In this document: positions 1 through 7,377 of the stretch, piece by piece
Layout: every line of letters begins with the position of its first letter
How positions within the stretch are numbered: the first letter of the stretch is position 1
DNA from: Flavobacterium sp.
Lineage (GTDB): Bacteria; Bacteroidota; Bacteroidia; Flavobacteriales; Flavobacteriaceae
Assembly (NCBI GenBank): GCA_012032075.1
Contig: JAAURU010000043.1
Coordinates: 1-13,617, forward strand
Length of the DNA stretch: 13,617 bases
Direction: 5' to 3'
Notes under the pieces: model-generated
Seen by the model: the letters and a program-made list of their open reading frames with translations, nothing else
Databases searched by the model: none
Told to the model about the DNA's origin: nothing
Made by a program: the position numbers and the translations under genes

Positions 1-2
1 CT

Positions 3-155
3 TTATGGATTTGTGAAAAATTCATTCAATTTCAATAAAGCTTCCACGGGCGAAATGGTATTGATGTCAATCTTTTCTAGCATCTGTTCTACTTCTTTAT
101 GTTTGGGATCAGCATCAAATAGACTCATTTGAAAATTGGCTTTAGGTATTTTCTT
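3..155 (-). other. mutS: Severed C-terminal tail of MutS, in the same frame
   Basis: Reading on past the TAA at 156-158 in the same frame gives about 50 further residues, ending at a TAA at positions 3-5. They include KANFQMSLFDAD, which fits the beta-clamp binding consensus QxSLF and matches where MutS carries that motif (QMSLL near the E. coli C-terminus), and then ISPVEALLKLNEF, the usual MutS terminal helix used in dimer-tetramer contacts. With this tail the protein would be 869 residues, a normal length. One base change (TAA to AAA, CAA or GAA) would restore the full gene. I treat this as a probable base-call error or, less likely, a true nonsense mutation. Nothing indicates that the tail is translated separately. 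Confidence 0.85.
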
Positions 156-2612
156 TTACCCGTTTTTGGTGCTTGGATTGTACTTTTTCTTTTCCAAATG
201 CTGAAGAATCTCTTCTGCTCTCAATACCACTGGATTTGGCATTCCAGCCAGTTGAGCTACATTTATACCAAAACTGTGCTGGCTACCACCAGGCTTGAGG
301 GTACGCATAAAAATGATTTTGTCTCCATGCTCTTTTACCGAAACATTAAAATTCTGGATTCTATCAAAAATAGCTTCCATTTCATTCAATTCATGATAAT
401 GTGTTGCGAAAAGTGTTTTGGGTTTATTTGGATGTTCATGCAAATATTCTGAAATTGCCCAAGCTATAGAAATTCCATCATAGGTTGAAGTCCCTCTTCC
501 AATTTCATCAAGCAACACTAAACTTCTATCGGAAATATTATTCAAAATCGAAGCCGTTTCATTCATCTCAACCATAAAAGTAGATTCTCCCATAGAAATA
601 TTATCACTCGCTCCTACTCTAGTAAAAATCTTATCTACAATTCCCATTCGAACCGCTTCTGCTGGAACAAAACTTCCCATTTGAGCTAAGAGTACTATCA
701 AAGCAGTTTGACGCAAAATAGCCGATTTACCCGACATATTTGGCCCCGTAATCATAATGATTTGTTGGGTTTCATTATCCAAAAACACATCATTAGAGAT
801 ATAAGGCACTCCAACTGGCAATTGCTTTTCAATTACTGGATGACGACCTTCTTTGATTTCTAAATCAAAACTCTCATCAAAAACAGGTTGGACATATTTA
901 TGTTCGATAGCCAATTGGGTAAACGAATTCAAACAATCCAATTGGGCAATTAAATTCGCATTATGTTGCACAGGCTTGATATACGTTGCCATCCAATTCA
1001 CCAATTGCTCAAACAACTGACTCTCTAATTGCTGAATTTTATCTTCCGCTCCTAAAATTTTACTTTCGTATTCTTTTAATTCTTCGGTAATATAACGCTC
1101 CGCACTTACTAAAGTTTGTTTCCGAATCCAATCTGCTGGCACTTTATCCTTATGAGTGTTTCTTACTTCAATATAATAACCAAATACATTGTTAAAAGAA
1201 ACTTTCAAGGAAGTAATTCCTGTTTTTTCGCTTTCTCGAAGTTCTAAATCTTCTAAATAGCCTTTCCCTTTAGAAGAAATAGCTCTTAATTCATCTAATT
1301 CAGTATTTACTCCTGTTGCAATTGCATTTCCTTTGTTTACATGAACAGGAGCATCTTGATTTAATGTGATTTTTATCTTTTCGCGAAGCAATTCGCAAGC
1401 ATGTAAACTATCTCCAATTACTTTTAACGCTTCATTTTTACTTTGTAAAGCCAATTCTTTAATGGGTATAATCGCATTTAAAGAATCATTCAAATACGTT
1501 ACTTCTCTAGGTGAAACTTTTCCTGTAGCGACTTTAGAAATCAAACGTTCTAAATCGGAAATTTGCTTGATTTGATATTGTGTTTTTTGTAAAATTTCTT
1601 GATTGTCTTTCAAATAAGCCACCACTTCATGACGACTTTTTATCTTATTTACATCTTTTAAAGGCAGAGCCAACCAACGTTTTAATAAGCGCGAACCCAT
1701 TGGTGACAAAGTTTTATCAATCACATCTAAAAGCGTTACTGCATTTACATTTGTAGAATGATACAATTCTAAATTGCGAATAGTAAAACGATCCATCCAC
1801 ACATAAGCATCTTCCGCAATGCGTTGGATATTAGTAATATGTTGGATTTTATTATGTTGGGTTTCCGATAAATAATACAAAACTGCACCCGAAGCAATAA
1901 TGCCTTCCTGTAGCTCTTCGATACCAAAACCTTTTAGGGAATTCGTTTGAAAATGTTTGGTTAAGGTTTCCATCGCATAATCTTCTTTATACACCCAATC
2001 TTCCAAAAAGAATACGTGAAAATCTTCTCCAAAAACTTCTCTAAACTGATTCTTATTTTGTTTGGGTACTAAAACCTCACTCGGACTGAAATTTTGCAAT
2101 AACTTATCAATGTATTCTTCGTTGCCTTGAGCGGTAAAAAATTCCCCTGTAGAAACATCAAGAAAAGAAATTCCTAAGGTTTTTTTACCAAAATGAACCG
2201 AAGCTAAAAAATTATTCGATTTTGAACTCAACACCTCATCATTCATGGAAACCCCTGGAGTTACCAATTCCGTTACACCTCGTTTTACGATGGTTTTGGT
2301 CATTTTTGGATCTTCTAGTTGGTCACAAATCGCAACACGAAGTCCAGCCTTTACTAATTTGGGTAAATACGTATTTAAGGAATGATGCGGAAAACCAGCC
2401 AAAGCCGTTTCACTATCAGAACCAGCACCGCGTTTAGTTAACGTAATTCCTAAAATTCCAGAAGCACGAACCGCATCTTCACCAAAGGTTTCATAAAAAT
2501 CACCCACGCGAAACAACAAACAAGCATCAGGATATTTGCGTTTGATTTCATTGTATTGTTTCATTAAAGGAGTTTCCTTTTTCTCTTTGGTTTCTGATGC
2601 TTTTTTAATCAC
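156..2612 (-). CDS. mutS: DNA mismatch repair protein MutS (C-terminal tail cut off by an in-frame stop)
   Basis: MutS recognises mismatches and small loops in DNA and starts methyl-independent or MutL-dependent repair in the cytoplasm. The 818-residue frame shows the whole family order: the N-terminal mismatch-binding domain with the F-x-E motif (F39-Y-E41 within VGDFYETFGEDA), connector, lever and clamp domains, then the ATPase with Walker A GPNMSGKS at about 623-630, Walker B LLDE at about 700-703 followed by GRGTSTYDG, and FATHYHEL at about 735-742. The start is GTG at 2612; an in-frame ATG lies 16 codons later, but the residues between them (KEKKETPL) are usual in flavobacterial MutS. 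A TAACTTCG box at 2638-2645 (minus strand) could be its -7 element, but this is weak. No frameshift is visible over 2.4 kb. The TAA at 156-158 is premature: the same frame carries on into a normal MutS tail down to position 3. It diverges from the RNA methyltransferase gene. Confidence 0.97.
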   Translation of the reverse strand: MIKKASETKEKKETPLMKQYNEIKRKYPDACLLFRVGDFYETFGEDAVRASGILGITLTKRGAGSDSETALAGFPHHSLNTYLPKLVKAGLRVAICDQLEDPKMTKTIVKRGVTELVTPGVSMNDEVLSSKSNNFLASVHFGKKTLGISFLDVSTGEFFTAQGNEEYIDKLLQNFSPSEVLVPKQNKNQFREVFGEDFHVFFLEDWVYKEDYAMETLTKHFQTNSLKGFGIEELQEGIIASGAVLYYLSETQHNKIQHITNIQRIAEDAYVWMDRFTIRNLELYHSTNVNAVTLLDVIDKTLSPMGSRLLKRWLALPLKDVNKIKSRHEVVAYLKDNQEILQKTQYQIKQISDLERLISKVATGKVSPREVTYLNDSLNAIIPIKELALQSKNEALKVIGDSLHACELLREKIKITLNQDAPVHVNKGNAIATGVNTELDELRAISSKGKGYLEDLELRESEKTGITSLKVSFNNVFGYYIEVRNTHKDKVPADWIRKQTLVSAERYITEELKEYESKILGAEDKIQQLESQLFEQLVNWMATYIKPVQHNANLIAQLDCLNSFTQLAIEHKYVQPVFDESFDLEIKEGRHPVIEKQLPVGVPYISNDVFLDNETQQIIMITGPNMSGKSAILRQTALIVLLAQMGSFVPAEAVRMGIVDKIFTRVGASDNISMGESTFMVEMNETASILNNISDRSLVLLDEIGRGTSTYDGISIAWAISEYLHEHPNKPKTLFATHYHELNEMEAIFDRIQNFNVSVKEHGDKIIFMRTLKPGGSQHSFGINVAQLAGMPNPVVLRAEEILQHLEKKKYNPSTKNG

Positions 2613-2662
2613 AATTACTATTTTAAAGAAGTGTTTGCGAAGTTACGAATTTCAGTGGCAAT

Positions 2663-2708
2663 GACAATATCAATTTTAAAAATCAATGGCAATATCAATT
2701 TCAAAAAA
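2663..2708. repeat. Two imperfect direct copies of an AT-rich ~21-bp unit
   Basis: The unit GACAATATCAATTTTAAAAA at 2663 is followed 25 bases later by GGCAATATCAATTTCAAAAA at 2688. The copies differ at two or three bases. Both lie between mutS and the methyltransferase gene. A similar TGGCAAT precedes the first copy at 2656, which hints at slippage-type duplication. Function is unknown. Confidence 0.55.
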
Positions 2709-2792
2709 CAATTATAAATTTTAAAAACCAAAAATTAAATCCAATTCCCATTATATTCTTGAACTAAAATTTTAATTTGTTTTTTACCTTAC

Positions 2793-2838
2793 CAACGGAT
2801 TAAAATCGCGTTGCTACAATATGGGTCTTCCTACGGAA
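2793..2838. repeat. Hairpin-rich intergenic element, possible dispersed flavobacterial repeat
   Basis: Positions 2793-2801 (CAACGGATT) pair with 2804-2813 (AATCGCGTTG) around a two-base loop, with a single bulged G at 2808. A second small stem, TTCC-TAC-GGAA, lies at 2828-2838. The intervening text (GCTACAATATGGGTC) and the G+C-richer hairpin stand out from the surrounding AT-rich spacer. I recall similar hairpin elements recurring between genes in Flavobacterium, but only one copy is in this window, so its repeat status is inferred and not shown. Confidence 0.4.
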
Positions 2839-2915
2839 CTTATACGTTTACATATATTGAGTAATTTTAAACCACATTAAACTCTTAAACTATTTCAAAC
2901 TTTTAAACTAAAAAC

Positions 2916-2923
2916 TATCTTTG
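2916..2923 (+). promoter_or_regulatory. Bacteroidota -7 promoter motif TATCTTTG upstream of the RNA methyltransferase
   Basis: TATCTTTG matches the TAnnTTTG consensus of the Bacteroidota primary sigma factor. TTTC at 2893-2896 lies 19 bases upstream and could serve as the -33 box. The ATG at 2928 starts only four bases after the motif, so the transcript would be leaderless or nearly so. Confidence 0.5.
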
Positions 2924-2927
2924 CACC

Positions 2928-3457
2928 ATGAGAAAATTAGCCAACGCAGAACTTGACCGATTAAACAAAGAAGAATTCAAAGAAGCAGAAAAAACTCCAA
3001 TTATCGTTATTTTAGATGATATTAGAAGTTTGCATAATATTGGTTCGGTTTTTAGAACTTGTGATGCTTTTTTTAATTGAAAAAAATCTATCTATGTGGC
3101 ATAACGGCTGTTCCTCCTAATAAGGAAATTCATAAAACAGCTCTTGGTGCAACGGAAACTGTTAGTTGGGAATATGCAAAAGATATTTTAGAAGTAATTG
3201 CCAAATTAAAAGAAGAAAGCGTAAAAATCTACGCTATTGAACAAGTAGAAAAGGCCATTATGTTAAATGATTTTAAGGTTAAACCCAATGAAAAATATGC
3301 TTTGATTTTTGGAAACGAAGTAAAAGGTGTGCAACAAGAAGCAATTAATTTATGTGATGGTGTTATTGAAATTCCACAACTTGGTAGTAAGCATTCTTTA
3401 AATATTTCTGTAAGTGCCGGAATTGTTATTTGGGATTTGTTTCAGAAAATGGATTAA
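2928..3457 (+). CDS. TrmH/SpoU-family RNA 2'-O-methyltransferase, interrupted by two homopolymer insertions
   Basis: SpoU-class (SPOUT fold) enzymes transfer a methyl group from S-adenosylmethionine to a ribose 2'-OH of tRNA or rRNA. From the ATG at 2928 the protein shows SpoU motif 1 (NIGSVFRTCDAF, residues 37-48). It then breaks at a T7 run (about 3068-3074) and an A7 run (3080-3086). Removing one T and one A gives the expected join DAFLIEKIYLCG, and the frame continues with motif 2 (ALIFGNEVKGV) and motif 3 (IPQLGSKHSLNISVSAG) that form the knotted cofactor site. The corrected length is about 175 residues, normal for the short flavobacterial members without an extra RNA-binding domain. The substrate cannot be told from sequence. 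The 3' end overlaps the convergent folK-dNK gene by 32 bases. Both breaks look like sequencing error. Confidence 0.88.
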
Positions 3458-4582
3458 TTTTATGATTTATCTTATCTAACAAAAAAACATAATCTTCTTG
3501 TTTTTTTACAAAATCTAAATTAGAAACATCAATAACTAAAACATTCAAATCGGTTTGTGTTTTTATATAATCCAAATATCCTTTGTTAATTTTCTCTAAG
3601 TATTCAGCTGGAATCTCTTGTTCATACTTTCGTCCTCTTTTTTTGATGTTTTCCAGTAACCTTTCTGTGTTTTGGTAAAAATAAATATACAAATCGGGTT
3701 TTGAAGTTTCTCTGTGAATAATATCAAACATAGTTTTATATAAGCGAAATTCGTCTTCATTTAAGGTGACTTTTGCAAAATGAGTGATTTAAAAATATGA
3801 TAATCAGCTACTATAAAATCTTTAAATAAGTCAAATTGGGCTAAATCATCGGTTAATTGTTGGTATCGATCTGCTAAAAAAGACATTTCTAATGGAAAAG
3901 CAAACCTGTTTTGGTCTTTATAAAACTTTGGTAAAAAGGGATTATCTGCAAAACGTTCTAAAACTAATTTAGCATTAAAATCTTCAGCAATTTTAGTTGC
4001 AAAAGTAGTTTTTCCTGCACCAATATTTCCTTCAATCGCAATATAATTGTAATGATTTAATCCTATTCTTTCTATAGGAGAAATAACACTTGCAATATCA
4101 TCGCAACTACTCTTATCAGTTGTAATTTCAATTAATTCTGGTATTGATTTTTTTAAAACAGGATGAATCCAATTCAAATTCAAATCGTTCATTGGCAACA
4201 AAACAAAATTTCTATTTTGCATTTGCAGATGAGGAATATGTAAATTATCTGAAATAATTATTTCTTCATCAAAAGCAATAATATCTAGGTCAATTACTCT
4301 AGCTTGATAGCCATTTTCAACTTTTCGAAATCGTCCCATTTGCTTTTCTATTTTATGCAATTGAGACAATATTTTTTGTGGAGTTTTATAGGAATGCATT
4401 TGTAAAACTGCATTATAAAAGGCTTCACTTTCAAAACCCCAAGAGGGTGTTTCATACACTTTAGAAACTTTAACCACCGTTGCCACTTCACTATGAAGTA
4501 AAGCAATAGCTTGGGTAAGATTATCTAATCGATTCCCTTGATTACTACCTAAAGAAATTATTATTTGATGTTGTTTTTTCAT
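3426..4582 (-). CDS. folK: HPPK (FolK) fused to a deoxynucleoside kinase, one frameshift
   Basis: The N-terminal half (about residues 5-150) is 6-hydroxymethyl-7,8-dihydropterin pyrophosphokinase of folate synthesis: SLGSNQGNR, YETPSWGFESEAFYN, MGRFR and the metal/ATP-binding RVIDLDII (95-102), then PHLQMQNRNFVLLP. The C-terminal half, from about residue 178, is a deoxynucleoside kinase: P-loop GNIGAGKTT (185-193), an ERFADNPFL segment, and the arginine-rich lid KKRGRKYEQEI. The frame breaks at an A4 run on the plus strand (3777-3780). Adding one base gives LIFAKVTLNEDEFRLYKT and joins the final ~115 residues, for about 385 in all. I prefer the ATG at 4582 because HPPKs start just before the SLGSN motif, though an in-frame ATG at 4603 adds seven residues. 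Fusion of pterin and deoxynucleoside phosphorylation in one chain is, from memory, common in Flavobacteriia. It diverges from sppA across a 119-bp spacer. Confidence 0.9.
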
Positions 4583-4701
4583 CTTTGGCAAAATAACAAA
4601 CATTTTCAGTTAAGTTGATTTGATTTTTTATTTTTTATGAACATGTAACGTTTTTATAAAATTTATGACATATAGAAGTATAAAATTAAAATGAATAAAA
4701 A

Positions 4702-6468
4702 ATGAAATTTTTAGGAAATGTATTAGCCACTGTAATTGGAATATTTGTGTTTTGCATGATATTCTTTTTTGGTCTTATATTTTTAGGAGCTGTAATGGGT
4801 GGAGATAAAGACAAAGTAACTATTAAAGACAATACTGTTATTGTATTAGATTTAGCTAAAGTGTCTTTAGATTATGCAGGTAAAGTTAACTTTAAGGAAT
4901 TTAATTATTTTGAAACCAATCACGATGGTTTAATGGATGTTTTAAACGCTATTGAAGCCGCTAAATTAGATAACAAAATAAAAGGAATCTCAATTTTAAA
5001 CAATCAATCTCAGCTAGGAATGGCTCAAAGTAAGGCTTTGAGAGACAAATTAGAAGATTTTAAAAAATCGGGGAAATTTGTTGTTTCCTATTCTAATTAT
5101 ATTACCCAACGTGATTATTATTTGAATTCAGTTGCCGATAGTATTTATTTGAACCCAATAGGAGAACTAGATTTTAAAGGTCTTGCTACCGAAGTGCTTT
5201 ACATGAAAGATTTACAGGAAAAAACAGGTATTAAAATGGAGGTAATTCGTCATGGCAAGTATAAAAGTGCTGTTGAACCGTTTTTAGCTCAAGAAATGAG
5301 TCCTGAGAATCGTGAGCAAATAAGTGTTTTATTGAATTCGGTTTGGGATACATTTGTAAGTGATATTTCAAAAAGCAGAAATATACCTGTTGATAGTTTA
5401 AATGCAATTGCCAACTCTTTAGGAGCCAGAACACCTGAATTAGCCTTATCTAAGCATTTAGTGGATAAAGTTGCTTATGAAGATGAATATCATAATGCAA
5501 TAAAAAAGAAGTTAAAAGTAAAAGCTGCGGATGATTATAACACAGTTAGCATTCTAGACTATTCCAAAAAAACAGCAACTTCGGCAACAGATTTTTCTAA
5601 GAAAGAAATCATAGCTGTTATTTATGCACAAGGAGAAATTCAAGGTGGTGAAGGAGATATTAATATTATAGGAGAAGGTTCTATTAAAAGATCTTTAAAA
5701 GAGGCTCGAGAAGATGATGATGTTAAGGCAATTGTTCTAAGAGTGGATAGTCCAGGTGGAAGTGCTTTAACTTCTGAATTAATATGGAGAGAAATTGAAA
5801 TTACTAAAAAAGTTAAACCTGTTGTAGTTTCTATGGGTAATGTAGCGGCTTCTGGTGGTTATTATATTGCTTGTAATGCTGATAAAATTTTTGCAGAACC
5901 TAATACAATTACAGGTTCAATAGGCGTTTTTGGAATGTTACCAAACATGAATCAATTAGCAAAAAACATTGGAATTAATGCTGAACAAGTTCAAACTCAT
6001 AAAAACGCTTCTGGCTACAGCTTATTTGAACCTTTAAATGAAGATTTTAAAATGTTTACACAAGAAGGAGTTGAAAGTATTTATACTACTTTTTTAAGCA
6101 GAGTAGCAACTGGTAGAAAAATGACTACAGAACAAGTCGATGCTATTGCACAAGGTAGAGTTTGGACTGGAACAGATGCTTTAAAAAATGGTTTAGTTGA
6201 TGAATTAGGTGGTCTTGAAGATGCGTTGAAACATGCAGCAAAAATTGCTAAAGTTAAAGACTATAGAATCGAAACTTTCCCAGAATATGAGAGAAGTTTT
6301 GAAGATTTGCTAGGTAATTTAACTGGTATTTCAATCTTCCAATCGAAAGATGCTTTATTGAAAGAACAAATAGGTGAAGAAAGTTATGAGTTAATTCAAA
6401 AAATTAAAAGAGCTAATCAATTAAAAGGTATTCAAGCCATGATGCCTTTTGAGATTAAAATTAAATAA
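4702..6468 (+). CDS. sppA: Signal peptide peptidase SppA, 67K type
   Basis: SppA is a membrane-anchored serine protease that degrades cleaved signal peptides and some membrane proteins. The 588 residues give the long, tandem-domain form. One hydrophobic segment (about residues 8-33) anchors it, and the two S49 peptidase domains follow on the periplasmic side. The catalytic Ser-Lys dyad is split between them as in the E. coli enzyme: lysine K188 in HGKYKSAVEPF of the N-terminal domain and serine S384 in NVAASGGYYIA of the C-terminal domain, with the RVDSPGGSALTSE segment before it. This is the only large gene in the window with no interruption at all. A clear terminator follows the stop. The 5' spacer shows no full TAnnTTTG box, so its promoter is unassigned. 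Confidence 0.97.
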   Translation: MKFLGNVLATVIGIFVFCMIFFFGLIFLGAVMGGDKDKVTIKDNTVIVLDLAKVSLDYAGKVNFKEFNYFETNHDGLMDVLNAIEAAKLDNKIKGISILNNQSQLGMAQSKALRDKLEDFKKSGKFVVSYSNYITQRDYYLNSVADSIYLNPIGELDFKGLATEVLYMKDLQEKTGIKMEVIRHGKYKSAVEPFLAQEMSPENREQISVLLNSVWDTFVSDISKSRNIPVDSLNAIANSLGARTPELALSKHLVDKVAYEDEYHNAIKKKLKVKAADDYNTVSILDYSKKTATSATDFSKKEIIAVIYAQGEIQGGEGDINIIGEGSIKRSLKEAREDDDVKAIVLRVDSPGGSALTSELIWREIEITKKVKPVVVSMGNVAASGGYYIACNADKIFAEPNTITGSIGVFGMLPNMNQLAKNIGINAEQVQTHKNASGYSLFEPLNEDFKMFTQEGVESIYTTFLSRVATGRKMTTEQVDAIAQGRVWTGTDALKNGLVDELGGLEDALKHAAKIAKVKDYRIETFPEYERSFEDLLGNLTGISIFQSKDALLKEQIGEESYELIQKIKRANQLKGIQAMMPFEIKIK

Positions 6469-6490
6469 CATTTCGTTATATATCCATTAT

Positions 6491-6530
6491 AAAAAGCTAT
6501 TTTAAAGTAACCCTTTGAAATAGCTTTTTT
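6491..6530 (+). terminator. Rho-independent terminator after sppA
   Basis: AAAAAGCTATTT at 6491-6502 pairs with AAATAGCTTTTT near 6518-6529. The stem is extended inward by AAAG/CTTT with one mismatch, around a short TAACC loop, and it ends in a T run. It lies 23 bases after the sppA stop and 27 before the next start, so the transporter gene probably has its own promoter. Confidence 0.8.
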
Positions 6531-6556
6531 AGTAAACTTGTATTCAATTTATAATT

Positions 6557-7262
6557 ATGACACCTAAAGACAAACTATTAGCCCAACGCATTTATATCAC
6601 TTTAGGTGCGCTCTTCATTTGTTCGTTAGTAGTTTCAATCTTATATTTCAAAAGTTTTTTTATTGGTATCCATTTGGTGATTTTGAAATATTTGGTGCAA
6701 AATTATTTGAAATATCTGTTGGAATTATTCCTTATCCTATTACATTTTTAGTCACTGATATTATTTCAGAAATTTATGGAAAAAAGAAGGCAAATCAAGT
6801 AGTAACTACTGGAATATTCGCTTCTGTTTTTTCACTAGGTATAATTTATATAGCAAATTTTGTTCCAGCTACATCCTATTCTCCAGTGAATGATACTTTG
6901 TTTACCACTGTATTTGGGCAAACCGCTTTGGCTGTTATTGCTTCTATGCTTGCTTATTTATTTGCTCAATACATTGATATTCAAGTGTATCACTTTTGGA
7001 AAAAGTAACAAAAGGTAAAATGCTTTGGATAAGAAATAACTTTTCAACTATGACTTCACAAACAATTGACACTTTAACTGTTTTGTTTTTGTTATGCTTT
7101 TTCAAAATATTAAAATGGGAAATGTTTTTGCCCCTTTTTATAAGTGGCATTCTTTTCAAAATAATGATTGCACTATTAGATACTCCATTTATGTATATTG
7201 CAGTTTATTACTTTAGAAAAAGATTCAAGCTAAAAATTAATGAAGAATTAAATATTGACTAG
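6557..7262 (+). CDS. VUT-family (YhhQ-like) queuosine precursor transporter, two frameshifts
   Basis: YhhQ/VUT proteins are inner-membrane transporters that take up queuosine precursors such as preQ0 or preQ1 for tRNA modification. The product starts MTPKDKLLAQRIYITLGALF. After one base is restored near 6637-6638 (TCAATC read as TCAAATC) it continues through NLIFQKFFYW, the family signature PYPITFLVTDIISEIYGKKKAN, and further helices. A second missing A, in the A5 run at 7000-7004, rejoins YHFWKKVTKGKMLWIRNN to the last ~85 residues, which include NNFSTMTSQTIDT, typical of the family. The corrected length is about 235 residues, normal for the family, with roughly six hydrophobic segments. Both defects are single-base losses in A runs and look like sequencing error. 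Substrate specificity is inferred from the family only. Confidence 0.88.
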
Positions 7263-7317
7263 TTAAAATTTTATAAAAAATTATTAAAATCTTAATACAT
7301 TTTTTTCAATTTGGTAG

Positions 7318-7325
7318 TACATTTG
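7318..7325 (+). promoter_or_regulatory. Bacteroidota -7 promoter motif TACATTTG upstream of the AsmA-like gene
   Basis: TACATTTG is an exact TAnnTTTG match, 52 bases before the ATG at 7378, implying a leader of roughly 45 bases. No good TTTG-type -33 box lies at the usual 17-23 base distance; only T-rich DNA is present there. Confidence 0.45.
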
Positions 7326-7377
7326 TATAAAACAAATTGTTTACAAATTAAGATCTTATCACTTCAAAACATTCATT

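Larger units (their letters stand above)
2613..2927. other. Divergent intergenic region, mutS / RNA methyltransferase, no gene
   Basis: These 315 bases hold no credible coding frame. They are very AT-rich and contain an imperfect 25-bp-period direct repeat (2663-2708), a hairpin-forming element (2793-2838) and the putative promoter of the rightward gene (2916-2923). The regulatory sequence for mutS should also lie here, near 2638-2670. Confidence 0.7.

Noticed and set aside
129..452. Plus-strand 107-codon open frame over the 3' end of mutS
   Set aside because: It is antisense to the conserved MutS ATPase, has no family resemblance and no promoter-like box.
1366..2437. Two short plus-strand frames inside mutS (1366-1575, 2222-2437)
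   Set aside because: They are antisense shadows of conserved MutS codons with unnatural composition.
5231..5434. Minus-strand 67-codon frame inside sppA
   Set aside because: It lies opposite the conserved lysine-containing region of SppA; no recognisable product.
6944..7159. Minus-strand 71-codon frame inside the VUT transporter
   Set aside because: It is antisense to the frameshifted transporter, whose own frames clearly continue the family sequence.
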